Shown here: one piece after another, positions 21,487 through 32,655 of the stretch
How the letters are laid out: every line of letters starts with the position of its first letter
Position numbering within the stretch: the stretch's first letter is position 1
Assembly (NCBI GenBank): GCA_965153355.1
Contig: OZ231128.1
Coordinates: 4,650,001-4,714,000, forward strand
Source of the DNA: Flaccisagitta enflata
Lineage: Eukaryota; Chaetognatha; Sagittoidea; Aphragmophora
DNA length: 64,000 nucleotides
Reading direction: 5' to 3'
Notes under the pieces: generated by a model
The model's input: only the letters and a program-made list of their open reading frames with translations
The model's database searches: none
Told to the model about the DNA's origin: nothing
Position numbers and translations under genes: made by a program

Positions 21487-23102
21487 CTTTGTTATCAAAG
21501 GATATTTATAGTTCCCATTTTATTTCATCTTAACGTTACGCTTTTCACGAACATGTACGGATGATAACGTCGGGTAGCGACGTCATCAAAAGTTTCGTTT
21601 TGAATAATTTTGTAATCACAAAAATGATCACGGAAGTGAATATATTAGCGATCACTCCTAAATGGATAGTGGCTTGTTTACAAAACGTGCAAAATATTGG
21701 ATTAGTTACCTTCAAAGGATACGAGGGCTAGAAGTGAACTCGAAAAAGAGGGATCTGCGTTCAGAATCAGTCCTTAACGAAGAGGGATTAAGCGAGAGAG
21801 GAGAGAGAGAGAACGTATGAACATAAGCTAAATCTAATTACTATGGCAAATAGATGAGGATAATTTAAGTGTTTTGAATTGAAAAGTGCAACTTTGCGAT
21901 CGGTGAAAACTTCTTCGTATTAACAAGATTTTTTTTGATTCCAAGTCTGCATCTAAAATCTAGATAAAAGCCGTAACATGTACGAGATAATAATAAAACT
22001 GGTTTCTCTGGTTTCTTGCTTTTTGTACAGGCGAATTCGATCACATGAAATAAGACTGGATCACAAAGAAGATAATTTCTCGCTGTATCATCCCCCTTTC
22101 CCATTAGTGATCTTCTCTTACAGACCTTTCTCTTACAGACCTTTCGTGGCGATAGTTACGCAAATTTAACATGAACATAGAGATACGACGTCATAACGAG
22201 TTACGATTAAGACCCATTATTTAACCGGTTGACCGGCGTTTGTAATGAAAATTCCTGCAATATACGGATCAACAGGTATATGTATTCATATCGAGAGGGA
22301 AGAGAAAACCATTGCCCCACGAGGCATATATTCATGCACAAAGGTAGTGTGCAGGGGAAAAACATATATATTGTCGACACGTCCCGATCGGACATCAACA
22401 ACAAATAATTGAAGAGAGATAAACTAGATAAAAGCTTTACAACAAAGACAACGTGATCCGTGTACCTAGAGGCCTACAGGCGAAAAAAACATTGGCACGT
22501 TGAAAAAGGAGAGCGTGAGAAAAAAGTAAAGAAAAAAAAAGAAAAAGAAACCAAAAGTAACTGTTTGAGGGAGGGGGGGAGAAAATTTGTCTTAAGAAGC
22601 TTCTGTAGATGGCGAAACTCGTGGCGGAGACGCTTTAAAAAACTACGTCGCCACCGCGATATATACGAAGAATTGTAAACAGATAAAGAAGGACGACAAG
22701 AGGAGAGAGCCATCACGAACACAAATTTGGTAGTACTGCCATTTTTACACACACACACACACGAGTTAAAAAGTGTGACGTACCATTTCTAGATTTTAAT
22801 TCCTTTTTCTTCACTCGAAAGAGAGCGAAAAACCAACTTAGACACCTTGATTGAGTTTTTCTTCACGTGGGTATGTCTTTCTTAATTGTCTTTGCGTATG
22901 TTTGAGGGAATGAAGTCGAAAAACGTGGATGTGGAATGTTCTCATTCCTATGAAAAAATGTCGCAGGACAATTCAAGTCTTTGCAGAGGCTCTCTTTTAC
23001 ACATCGCTTTAAAATACACTTATTATACTCGAACTTAGAAGCCGCAAAAAGGCTTTTTCATCATGTTTTGCGTCATGTAAGCAGACGTGCGATTACATAT
23101 AC
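21487..23102. other. No confident gene
   Basis: AT-rich. An open minus-strand stretch at about 22560-22720 (SRWRRSFLKRLRHEFRHL) is basic and could be an exon of the MYND gene, but it lacks convincing borders. CTTTCTCTTACAGACCTTTC near 22120 is a short local duplication. Confidence 0.3.
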
Positions 23103-23254
23103 GTTAAACTCCCCTATCAGGCGAAGGTTAAGGGAAGTGAAACGCCTCTTCAATACGTTCGCATCCCGGTTTAATTGGAGTTCCAATTGTACGCGTAAGC
23201 GGTTTGTTTCATGGTCGACATCTTCGTTTGATTGGGCGTCGTCCGAGTAGACTC
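23103..23254 (-). CDS. Candidate exon, charged helical
   Basis: Minus strand: acceptor TTTCATTCGAAG|GA (phase 1), donor AAC|GTATAT (phase 0), 50 codons. Reads VYSDDAQSNEDVDHETNRLR and then VQLELQLNRDANVLKRRF: acidic, then a probable amphipathic helix. It could be an upstream exon of the MYND gene or a downstream exon of the UBAP2L gene. Not recognised. Confidence 0.25.
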
Positions 23255-23369
23255 CTTCGAATGAAAAGAAAGGGGGGGGGGGAGAATTCAGAAAAAAACT
23301 TCCGTGGTTAAACGGAAAGCACAATAAGGCGAACATGTGATTAAGAATATGTGAATAAACGTTATAATT

Positions 23370-23680
23370 GAAAGAATGAATAGAAAGAATGAATGAATGA
23401 GGGGAGAATGTAACAGACCGACCGACCGACCGGCGGACACGAGCTCTTATACAGGTTCGGATGGATTATAAAATGCTATATGTCACTTTCTAACCCACCA
23501 TACCCTGCAGCCTAAACCACTTATAGTAGAGTTATGAAATTTGATATGGAAAGTCAGTGGGGGAATAGTTTTGGGGCCATCAGAGGGTTTTTTGAATTTC
23601 CGCCCCTGAGCGGAGATATGGGGGTGGGGTGGGGTTGCCCCTGAGGGTTGAAAAATCTCAAAAAAATTTTTTTTTGAAAT
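23370..23680 (+). repeat. Left border of composite repeat block (VNTR unit end plus inverted arm)
   Basis: 23370-23450 holds GAATGAATGAGGGGAGAATG and CGACCGACCGACCGGCGGAC, the end of the VNTR unit seen at 27560-28200. From 23450, GGTTCGGATGGATTATAAAA to GGGGTGGGGTGGGG is inverted relative to 27110-27335, at roughly nine in ten identical positions. About 3.4 kb separates the arms. Confidence 0.8.
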
Positions 23681-24049
23681 TTTGGAATTTTTCAATTGGA
23701 TATGTTTTGTTAGGCTTTAATAAACATAAAAAACTAAAAAATCTAATAAATATTATAAAATTCGGATTTGAAGTGATATTTTGAGTATTTTCAATATTTC
23801 GAAAATACTGCGTTACAACATTCAATACTGCACAACGCTTCGAATTTTGGGAAAAATTCCATGATTTTTGCATATTTACCATGATATGAACTAGATTTAA
23901 CCAATACAAATCAAAAATTTAAAAAAATTGAAAAAAGCTTCAAAATTACAGTCCCCGACTGAATAATTTGAACTTTCTGTCATCATAGCCATTCGAGAGA
24001 TACAAAAACCAAAAGAAAAAAATCAAAAAAAAAAAAAAAAAAAAATTTC

Positions 24050-24081
<32 letters not shown>

Positions 24082-24420
24082 AAAAAAAAAAAATTCAAAA
24101 AAAAATACTAAAAAAAAAAATGTTCAAAAAAATTTCAAAAAATAAAAATAAAAAATTTCAAAAAAAAAAGAAAAAAATTTTGAAAAAAAATAATCCGATG
24201 TCCATGATAACGCACGCCACCATAGAGTCCATGGCAGCATACCTTAAAGGCCATGACAGCATACCTTAAAGTCCATGACGCATACCTTAAAATCCATGAC
24301 AGCATACCTTAAGTCCATGACGGCATACCTTAAAGTCCATGACAGCACACCTCGAACATTAAACACTGTAGTCCAAGAAGAAAAACCTTGGTCCTTGGAG
24401 TCATTGACAGCAAACCTTTT
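23681..24420. repeat. A-rich tracts and CCATGACAGCATACCTTAAAG minisatellite
   Basis: 23640-24190 is dominated by poly-A runs punctuated by TTTC. 24200-24360 holds about seven imperfect units of AGTCCATGACAGCATACCTTAA. No gene. Confidence 0.75.
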
Positions 24421-24503
24421 TTAAGAGGAATAGCATGGGTTATTTTATGCAATATTAGCAATATCTGTTTTTAAAACAGTCCACGGGAAGAAAAAACACA
24501 CAC

Positions 24504-24504
<1 letters not shown>

Positions 24505-24556
<52 letters not shown>

Positions 24557-24582
24557 GTGTGTGTGTGTGCGTGTGTGTGCGC

Positions 24583-24616
<34 letters not shown>
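24505..24616 (+). repeat. (GT)n microsatellite
   Basis: GTGTGT run with GCGT interruptions. Open frames on it are artefacts. Confidence 0.95.
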
Positions 24617-24618
<2 letters not shown>

Positions 24619-24906
24619 CCCCACAACAGTAATATATTACTACATAAACAAGTTTATATCTCATAAACCAGACTTCAGATTTAATTCGAATTTTGCAGGA
24701 GCTGTTAATTGACATTATTTACCTGTTTACTAAGTTTTAAAAAAATTCATAAACTTTTTCTACCCTTTGCCTATGAAAACTGCTGAAGTCCTAGTAACAT
24801 ATTACTACATTAATAAGCTAATATCTCATAAACCAGACTTCAGATTTAATTCGAATTTTGCAGGGGTTGTTTATTTACTACCCTCTACTTGTATACCAAA
24901 TTAAAA

Positions 24907-24957
24907 AAAGCTTCAAAATTACAGTCCCCGACTGGGGACTGTAATTTTTGAAGCTTT
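24907..24957. repeat. Near-perfect hairpin ended by AAAGCTTC
   Basis: AAAGCTTCAAAATTACAGTC pairs with GACTGTAATTTTTGAAGCTT around CCCCGACTGGG; one base is unpaired. The left half recurs at 23935-23965 without its partner. It is followed directly by TCGTCGCGTAAACGCGACTC, a second short hairpin. Confidence 0.85.
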
Positions 24958-24991
24958 CTCGTCGCGTAAACGCGACTCGAGAAGATACACT

Positions 24992-25300
24992 ACAAAATAC
25001 ACAAAAAAAAAAAAAAAAAAAAAAAAAAATTCAAAAAAAAATTTTTTTCAAAAAAAAATTTCAAAAAAAAAAAATTTCAAAAAAAAAAATTCGAAAAAAA
25101 TTTTCCAAATAAAATTTCAAAAAATACAAAATAAAATTTCAAAAAAATTTCAAAAAAATTCCCTAAAAAAAAAAATTTTTATTTTTCAAAAAAATAATTC
25201 AAAAAATATTTTTGAAAAATTTTCAAAAAAAAATTTTTTCAAAAAAAAAATTTCAAAAAAAAATATTTTTAAAAATTTTCAAAAATCTTAAAAAAAAAAA
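24992..25300. repeat. A-rich TTTC/AAAA tract
   Basis: Poly-A runs separated by TTTC or ATTTTT; no coding signal. Confidence 0.85.
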
Positions 25301-25309
25301 TTCAGTAAT

Positions 25310-25835
25310 TTAGAGAATGATGACAGAAGTTGAATGATGACAGTAGTTGAAGATGATGACAGTAATTGAAAATAGTGACAGTAGTTGAAGATGATGACAG
25401 TAGTTAGAGATGATAGTGGCAATGGTTGAAGATGATGACAGTAGTTGAAGATGATGACGTTAGTTGAAGATGATGACAGTAGTTGAAGATGAATGACAGT
25501 AGTTGAAGATGATGACAGTAGTTGAAGATATTGGCAGTAGTTGAAGATGACAGTAGACTCTTCCGAAGATGATGACAGTAGTTGAAGATGATGACAGTAG
25601 TTAGGAAGATGATGACAGAAGTTAAAAAGATGATGACAGAAGTTAAGAAGATGATGACAGTAGTTGAAGATGATGACAGTAGTTGAAGATGATGACAGTA
25701 ATTGAAGATGATGACAGTAGTTGAAGATGATGACAATGGTTGAAGATGATGTAGGAGTTAAGTTGTGACAGGAGTTGAAGATGATGACAGTAGTTGAAGA
25801 TGATGACAGTAGTTGAGAATGATGATGAATCTTAA
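25310..25835 (+). repeat. 18-19-bp tandem array GATGATGACAGTAGTTGAA
   Basis: About 27 units with small length changes. A six-frame open frame on the minus strand (FNYCHHLQLLSSS type) is the array translated, not a gene. Confidence 0.95.
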
Positions 25836-25899
25836 ATCCATGATGGCAAACCTTAAGTAAAATCAGAATGTAATAAATGAGCAAGTAAAAGAATTCCAA

Positions 25900-27090
25900 C
25901 TCTAATCCTCTATAGAAATTGCCGAAGTCCTAGTAACATAGTACTACATTAATAAGCTAATATCTTATAAACCAGACTTCAGATTTAATTCGAATTTTGC
26001 AGGAGATCACTTCAATTAATATCCTTACTTGTATACCAAATTAAAAAGAAATTCACATAACTTTGCTACCCTTTACCTATGTAAACTGCCTAAGTCATAG
26101 TAACATATTACTACATAAATAAGCTAATATCTCTAAACAGACCTCAGATTTAATTCGAATTTTGCAGGGCTTATTATTTACCTTTCTACTTATCAAATTA
26201 GAAAAAATTCACATACCTTTACTACCCTTTGCCTATGTAAATTGCCTAAGTCCTAGCAACATTCTACTACATAAATAAACTAATATCTCATAAACCAGAA
26301 TTCAGATTTAATTCGAATTTTGCAGGGGTTGTTTATTTACTACCCTCTACTTGTATACCAAATTAAAAAAAAATTCATAAACCTTTACTACCCTCTACCT
26401 ATGTAAAACGCATAAGTCCCAGCTAAATATTACTACAAAATAATAGGCAAAGGGTAGTAAAAGTTTATGAATTTTTTTGAAAATTGGTACACAAAGTCCT
26501 ATTGACCTATAAACAACACCAGCAAAGTTTCATATAATTCTGAAGTTTGGTTCCAAAAATATGAGAAGGTTTTAAACGCCAAACGCCAAACGACAAACAA
26601 CAGACTACGTATCACTGCTACTTCATAGTCACCGACGAAAACTGTTCGTCGGGGACAAAAATTCATAAACTTTACTACCTCTATGTAAACTGCTAGTTCT
26701 AGTAATATATTACTACATAAATAAGCTAATATCTTATAAACCAGGCTTCAGATTTAATTCGAATTTTGCAGGGGTGGTTTATTTACTATCCTCTACTTGT
26801 ATACCAAATTAGAAAAAAAATTCACATACTTTTACTACCCTCTACCTATGTAAACCACCTAAGTCCCAGCTAAATATTACTACAAAAATAATAGGCAAAG
26901 GGTAGTAAAAGTTTATGAATTTTTTTGAAAATTGGTACACAAGCTCCTATTGACCTATAAACAACACCAGCAAAGTTTCATAAAATTCTGAAGTCTGGAT
27001 CCAAAGATATGAGAAGGTCTTAAACAGACTCACCCACCCACCCACCTACGAACAGACTTACACGATGAGGTCCACCTCATAGTCCACCGA
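25900..27090 (+). repeat. Tandem repeats with CCAGACTTCAGATTTAATTC core
   Basis: Copies of AGCTAATATCTCATAAACCA, GACTTCAGATTTAATTCGAA, TTTTGCAGGGGTTGTTTATT and CCTCTACTTGTATACCAAAT occur at 24640, 24800, 25950, 26110, 26270 and 26710. A larger duplicated part (26390-26660 and 26830-27110) ends in the hairpin CCGACGAAAACTGTTCGTCG. All lie between the inverted arms. Confidence 0.85.
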
Positions 27091-27109
27091 CGAAAACTGT
27101 TCGTCGGGG

Positions 27110-27335
27110 ACAAAAAATTTTTTTGAAATTTTTCCACCCTCAGGGGTTACCCCACCCCACCCCCATATCTCCGCTCAGGGGCGGAAATTGAAAAAACCCT
27201 CTGATGGCCCCAAAAGTATTCCCCCACTGACTTTCCATACCAAATTTCATGACTTTACTGTAAATGGTTTGGGCTGTAGGGTATGGTGGGTTAGAAAGCG
27301 ACATATAGCATTTTATAATCCATCCGAACCTGTAG
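27110..27335 (-). repeat. Right inverted arm of the composite block
   Basis: Reads as the reverse complement of 23450-23680: CCCCACCCCACCCCCATATC, TCCGCTCAGGGGCGGAAATT, AACCCACCATACCC in inverse, to GGATTATAAAATGC in inverse. It joins directly to the VNTR at 27338. Confidence 0.85.
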
Positions 27336-27337
27336 AT

Positions 27338-28300
27338 GTGCGAGGACGCACAAAACCACAAGGGACGATAGAGATGGAACAATCAATGCGCGAGTCGATG
27401 CCAAAACGCAAATGAGAAAATTGTGGGAAAGAAAAGGAATGAATGAATGAATAAATGAATAAATGAATAGAAAGAATGAATGAAGGAATGAATGAATGAA
27501 TGAAAGAATGAATGAAAGAATGAATGAATGAGTGAATGAATAAGTGAAAGAATGAATGAATAAATGAATGAATGAGGGGAGAAGGTAACCGACCGACCGA
27601 CCGGCGGACATGAGCTCTTATAGAAGTGCGAGGACGCACAAAAACACAAGGGACGAGAGAGATGGAACAATCAATGCGCGAGTCGATGCCAAAACGCAAA
27701 TGAGAAAATTGTGGGAAAGAAAAGGAATGAATGAATGAATAAATGAATAAATGAATAAATGAATAGAAAGAATGAATGAAGGAATGAATGAATGAATGAA
27801 AGAATGAATGAAAGAATGAATGAATGAGTGAATGAATGAGTGAAAGAATGAATGAATGAATGAATGAATGAGGGGAGAAGGTAACCGACCGACCGACCGG
27901 CGGACATGAGCTCTTATAGAAGTGCGAGGACGCACAAAAACACAAGGGACGAGAGAGATGGAACAATCAATGCGCGAGTCGATGCCAAAACGCAAATGAG
28001 AAAATTGTGGGAAAGAAAAGGAATGAATGAATGAATAAATGAATAAATGAATAAATGAATAGAAAGAATGAATGAAGGAATGAATGAATGAATGAAAGAA
28101 TGAATGAAAGAATGAATGAATGAGTGAATGAATGAGTGAAAGAATGAATGAATGAATGAATGAATGAGGGGAGAAGGTAACCGACCGACCGACCGGCGGA
28201 CATGAGCTCTTATAGAAGTGCGAGGACGCACAAAAACACAAGGGGCGAGAGAGATGGAACAATCAATGAGCAAGTCGATTCCAAAACGCAAATGAGAAAA
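27338..28300 (+). repeat. VNTR, four copies of a 288-296-bp unit
   Basis: GTGCGAGGACGCACAAAA begins at 27338, 27626, 27922 and 28218 (periods 288, 296, 296). Each unit has a unique half (GAGATGGAACAATCAATG, GATGCCAAAACGCAAATGAG) and a (GAAT)n half ending CGGCGGACATGAGCTC and TTATAGAAGTGCG. The fourth unit is cut short and diverges near 28300. Open frames of Ile-His-Ser-Phe type on the minus strand are artefacts. Confidence 0.95.
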
Positions 28301-28471
28301 TTGAGGGAAAGAAAATGTGCGCGTTCGCAGAGGCGCAAGATGGAAAATCCACGTCGTGTAGGACAAATCAGATACAATATGGCAGAAATATTTAAACAAG
28401 AAAGATAGAAAGAAAGGTTGAATGCTAATTGCAAAATTGCCACAACAGCGCTTTTCTGGTTCCCGGCTTAC

Positions 28472-28839
28472 CTGCTGCAACTGCTGAAGCAAGTGATGTC
28501 CGGCAGTAGGCTGCATCATGGCCGCGGGCAAATACGACGGATAAGCCGCCGCTTGCGGTGCCGCCACGGGAGCGCCGCCAAGCGTCTGCTGGCCAGCCAA
28601 ATTCGCCATGTAGGCGGCCAAGGCACCGGGCGGGGGCGGCGTATTGGCCGCGTGTTGCGGATGATGATACGCCTGACCGGTGGCTACCTGAACCTTACTT
28701 CCATCGGACCCGTAGCCCGTTGCCGTCTGCTGTTGGATCTGAAGCGAAGTCTTAGATGAGGACGCCACCCCTGACGATGAAGCGTATCCGGAAGTACCGC
28801 CGCTAAGCGAGTCACCCACCGTGGAGCTCACCGAAGAAG
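28472..28839 (-). CDS. UBAP2L: UBAP2L/lingerer homologue, exon E (3'-most found)
   Basis: Minus strand: acceptor ACGATCAG|CT (phase 1), donor CAGCAG|GTAAGC (phase 0), about 122 codons. Ser/Gly-rich start, then AYHHPQHAANTPPPPGALAA, YMANLAGQQTLGGAPVAAP and MMQPTAGHHLLQQLQQ. This corresponds to the C-terminal Gln/Pro-rich part of UBAP2L (the HILPAHQQ...LLHHHL region in the human protein, from memory). The family are cytoplasmic RNA-binding, UBA- and RGG-containing stress-granule proteins. The terminal exon was not found downstream, where the VNTR block lies. Confidence 0.7.
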
Positions 28840-28974
28840 CTGATCGTAAAACAACGAGAAAGAAACAGTAATGATCAGGCAATCTCCACATCAATGACTT
28901 CCATAGTCTACAGAGAAATCTACAGAGAAGTCTACAGAGAAATCACCTAAGTATCGAGACCGAGAAGAGCTTAC

Positions 28975-29137
28975 ATGATAATTTTCCGGCCGATCCTGTG
29001 AGGGTAGCGTTTCCGTAAGCGGACTTGTAATCGCCGGCAGAGAGACTGTCGGTGTGATCGTAGCGCCCCGTGCTGTAGGAACCCGAATAACTTTTGCCGT
29101 AACCAGACGCCGAATGATTATTCGTCACAGGAGGCAT
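28975..29137 (-). CDS. UBAP2L: UBAP2L/lingerer homologue, exon D
   Basis: Minus strand: acceptor CCCCGCCATCAG|ATG (phase 0), donor TCAT|GTAAGC (phase 1). Reads MPPVTNNHSASGYGKSYSGS and YSTGRYDHTDSLSAGDYKSA. It resembles the conserved SGYGSHGY...GYEDLS...GDYSKGGY block of UBAP2L, which lies just C-terminal of the PPGY block. Junction phases agree with both neighbours. Confidence 0.75.
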
Positions 29138-29204
29138 CTGATGGCGGGGAAAATGGGTTGCGAAAAAATGATTTATGGTTCAGCGAACAAAGTCAATGGG
29201 TAAT

Positions 29205-30075
29205 AGTCGCAAAAGCGTTAGATGGTCAGCGGTACCCGGTGCCCCCATGTGAGTTTATGTGGATGTGTGGTGGTTAGAGGGGCAGCGGCCCCGAAGGAGC
29301 CGATGACCTATGCTTAGCATGTTTGGAGCTACAAGGCTGGGATTTCATCCTTAAGGCTGGGATTTGAGCCTGAAGGCTGGGATTTGAGCCTTAATACTGG
29401 GATTTAAGCCTCAAAGTTGGAATTTGAGTCTTGAGGCTGGGATTTGAACCTTGAGGCTGGGATTACAGCCTTGAGGCTGGGATTTGAGCCTTGGGGCTGG
29501 GATTTGAGCCTTGAGTCGGGGATTTGAGCCTTGAGGCTGGGATTTGAGCTTCCAGGCTGGGATTTAAGCATCCAAGCTGCGATTCAAGCGTCCAGGCTGG
29601 GATTTGAGCTTCCTGGCTAGGATTTCAGCTACGAGACTGGGATTTGAGCCTTGAGGCTGACATTTGAGTCTCAAGGCTGCGATTTGCCCCTTAAGGCTGG
29701 GTTTGAGCCTCAGGGCTGGGATTTGAGCCTCAAGACTGGGGTTTGAGCCTTGAGGCTGGAATTTGAGCCTCAAGGCCAGAATTTGAGCCTCAAAGCTGGG
29801 ATTTGGGCCTCAAGGCTGGGATTTGAGCAACAAGGCTGGGATTTGAGCAACAAGGCTGGGATTTGAGCCTCAAGCTGGGATTTGAGCCTCAAGGCTTGGA
29901 TTTGAGCATCAAGGCTGGGATTTGAGCCTAGAGGCTTGGATTTGAGCTTCGAGGCTGGAATTTAGGCCTCAAAGGGGGTGGACGGACGGAGGAGAAGAAG
30001 GAGGAGGAGAAATTTCTCCTGTGTGAAAGCATAGGTCATCGGCCCCTTCGGGGCCGCTGCCCAAAAAGCAAGATT
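29205..30075 (+). repeat. Family Z variant, copy 5, inside UBAP2L intron
   Basis: GATGGTCAGCGGTACCCGGT, GGGGCAGCGGCCCCGAAGGA and GCCGATGACCTATGC start it. About 32 units of TTGAGCCTCAAGGCTGGGAT follow, then a GGAC/GGAG run, then the inverted end GCATAGGTCATCGGCCCCTT and GGGGCCGCTGCCCAAAAAG. The inner end motif (GACCTATGC) differs from copies 1-3, yet the outer GCAGCGGCCCC ends are the same. Confidence 0.85.
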
Positions 30076-30135
30076 AGGTACCGTAGTGGAAATAATTCTT
30101 TCTCATGCAAAATCGATTTCAGGCTATCAACATAC

Positions 30136-30672
30136 CGCTGGATACATTGGCGCGGCATATTGAGCATATTGCGGCATCATATACGATGGAAAAGCGGTGC
30201 CGTAAGCGTGTGCGTAACCAGGAGGCAACGCCGTGTTGATGAATGGCTGGGTGCCGACGTTGCCAGTCGCCGTCTGTTGTTGTTGTTGTTGCTGTTGCGG
30301 TTGAGCGGATGACATGGCGGATGCGGTGGTGTTGCTACTCGGCGCCGGAGAAGCATCGTCGCCATTCCGCGTCCCCGTCGAAGTGGAGGAATACCGATCG
30401 GACGCGCCATTTTGGACGCCGGTGGTAGAAGACGCGCCGGCAGAGGTGCCATAGATGGAATCGGTTGTGGCGGCGACGGCGGTGGTGGAGGAAACCGCAG
30501 AAGATCCGGGCGTAGTTTGCCCGGCGACGGCGTTGGCACTCGTGGAGGATGTGGAAGCGGCCGACACGCCGGGGGTCGAAGTTCCGTTGGGCGTCCTTCC
30601 TTGAGCAGCCGCGGCCAAATGGGCGTGCATCGACGACGACGGTTGGAACTGAACATCGGTATAGTAGGTGGG
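30136..30672 (-). CDS. UBAP2L: UBAP2L/lingerer homologue, exon C (PPGY block)
   Basis: Minus strand: acceptor AAAAAAATCAG|CCC (phase 0), donor CCAGCG|GTATGT (phase 0), exactly 179 codons. Contains YYTDVQFQPSSSMHAHLAA, a long Ser/Thr/Ala-rich part, NGDDASPAPSSNTTASAMSS, a polyQ run, and QPFINTALPPGYAHAYGTAF. The order DASxPAP...QPQQ...FxxxALPPGY is shared with human UBAP2L as I remember it, and ALPPGY is the best single marker of the family. Antisense open frames here are shadows. Confidence 0.85.
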
Positions 30673-30823
30673 CTGATTTTTTTTGTGTGTGTTTATGAGG
30701 TAGTAAGAGACAGTAGAAGTACACATAGTGGGATACACCAATTTCCGCACGAAACGCGTTATCGCGGTGTGATTGTGAAGTTAATTCGAATTTTGAGGAA
30801 TTTATTTAGACAACGCGAGAAGT

Positions 30824-30829
<6 letters not shown>

Positions 30830-30905
<76 letters not shown>

Positions 30906-30938
30906 AAGAGAGAGAGGGAAAGAGAGAGAGAGAGAGAG
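30830..30938 (+). repeat. (GA)n microsatellite
   Basis: GA run with a few GGGAAA interruptions, in the intron between UBAP2L exons C and B. A second (GA)n tract is at 31244-31298. Confidence 0.95.
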
Positions 30939-31239
30939 CGGAATGGTGTCATTAAATCGTTCGTGTTTGCGTGTAGTGGGTGAGAAAAATAAAACGTCAA
31001 AAGAAGGAAGAATTTCGGAAATAAAAGAAAAGAAATTCAAAGATAGTGATAAGAGTTACAGTAAATTAACAAAATCGTGGCATGCCGTTTCCATTTGTTC
31101 AGACCGTCCAAACAGAGGAGTAAACCAAATAAGTATAATGGATATCATCGTGATTATGGATGCGGAGGTCGCGAAGACGATGTTGTAGCGATGCGCGGGA
31201 GGGCAGCATCACGGTACATGACGTCGCGAAGAAGGACAG

Positions 31240-31301
<62 letters not shown>

Positions 31302-31559
31302 CACAAATGAAAAGGGATAAAAGGGGTTTGGTCCGTTGAGTAATAGGTTTTTGACAAATTCACCAGTGCAAGTTTCAACGAGAAAATGCGTGTAACTGGA
31401 ATGAAAAGGAAGCGGTTTGTACACAGAGAAATGACACCTAAGGTCAGAGAAAATAAAAGAAAAGAAACCTCATAAAACAGGGACAGAAAACAGAAACATG
31501 AAACCATTCATCCCATAGACAAAGCCAACCTACAACTGATAATTGAGTGTCCGTTTTGA

Positions 31560-31757
31560 TGAATTAAAACGCGGAATTACAATGTCGTCGCGGACGGGTG
31601 GGCAGGGGCGTCCAACCCCCATCCGCACCTCACGCCCCCCTCCCAGACACAAAGGATTTAAGATGCTAGTTTTCCCACCTTCCGACTTGTGCTCACGGAA
31701 CGACAGACAGACGGACGGATGGACAGAGCCTGTTATAGAGTCGCTAGTCCGCGACTG
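31560..31757 (+). repeat. Family B element, good copy
   Basis: CGCGGAATTACAATGTCGTC, GCGGACGGGTGGGCAGGGGC, CCAACCCCCATCCGCACCTC, TTTCCCACCTTCCGACTTGT, a GACAGACAGACGGACGG run, and GCCTGTTATAGAGTCGC. Terminal hairpin AGTCGC-TAGTCC-GCGACT (31739-31756), then GAAAAA. About 198 bp. Confidence 0.85.
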
Positions 31758-31849
31758 AAAAATAAAACAAAAAAATCTGAACAGTATCTGGGTCCGCGAC
31801 GGAAGGGGGTTAAAGATCACCAATTCCGTAGATATTTATGACGAAATCG

Positions 31850-32460
31850 CTAACGCTGTAAGTTTTATCAGCCATAGAATCTTTACATTTAGAGTCGCCA
31901 TAAAAGTTTCATACCAAATCCGTTGAAAAATGACAAAGTTATGCACGTTTTTCACTTTTAGGCTAGTAGGGTGGTTGGGTGGTAGGCTGGTTTAGATAAA
32001 TAGTGTGCGTATGTTGAGTTCTTCCATTTAGAGACTCCATACCATGTTTCAACCAATTTGGTTGAAAAATGTCAAATTTATGTAAGTTTTTACTTTTAGA
32101 CCGGTAAGCTGGTTGGGTGGTAGGTTGGTTTAATTATGCTCAAACATATAAATCACATACATGTGTTGAGTCCTTCCATTTAGAGACTCCATACCAAGTT
32201 TCAACCAAATCAGTTGAAAAACGACAAAGTTACGCAAGTTTTTTCACTTTAAGCCGGTTGGCTGGTTGGGTGGTAGGTCGGTTTGGCCGGTTAGCATGCT
32301 CAAATGCATATAAATCATATACATATGTTGAGGCCTTCCATTTAGAGACTCCATACCAAATTTCAGCCAAATCGGTTGAAAAATGCCAAAGTTATGCACG
32401 TTTTTCACTTTTAGGCCGGTAGGCTGGTTGGGCCGGTTGGGTTGGTCGGATCACAAAAAT
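31850..32460 (+). repeat. Tandem repeat of about 150-170 bp with GGTTGGGTGGTAGG end
   Basis: Four diverged units, each with TCCATTTAGAGACTCCATAC, AAATCGGTTGAAAAATG, AAAGTTATGCAAGTTTTT and a CCGGTAGGCTGGTTGGGTGG end. Non-coding, in the UBAP2L intron. Confidence 0.85.
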
Positions 32461-32559
32461 CGGATAGGATGTAAAGCGCCTTACCCTAGCACAACTTCCC
32501 ACCAAATATGAACCAAATCGGTCAAAGCATAAAAAAGTTATCCATTTTTTAAAATCCGT

Positions 32560-32655
32560 TACGACAACGACGACGACAACGACGACGACGACGACGACAC
32601 CCACCCGCCTTGAATTATAGTCCGCGTCGGAATGATATTCCGTCGCGGACAAAAA
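32560..32655 (+). repeat. CGA-triplet run plus GTCCGCGTCGGAAT repeat
   Basis: ACGACAACGACGACGACAAC triplets lead into ACACCCACCCGCCTTGAATT, ATAGTCCGCGTCGGAATGAT and ATTCCGTCGCGGACAAAAAC. The last part is the copy of 20690-20752. Confidence 0.8.

Noticed and set aside
25288-25899. 203-codon minus-strand frame
   Set aside because: Translation of the 18-19-bp tandem array, with the repeating pattern FNYCHHLQLLSSS.
27313-28262. Three long Ile-His-Ser-Phe frames on the minus strand
   Set aside because: (GAAT)n VNTR translated. The one reaching 28894 is UBAP2L exon E read through its donor.
30177-30825. Four alternative frames over UBAP2L exon C
   Set aside because: GC-rich shadows. Only the frame with ALPPGY and consistent splice phases matches the family.
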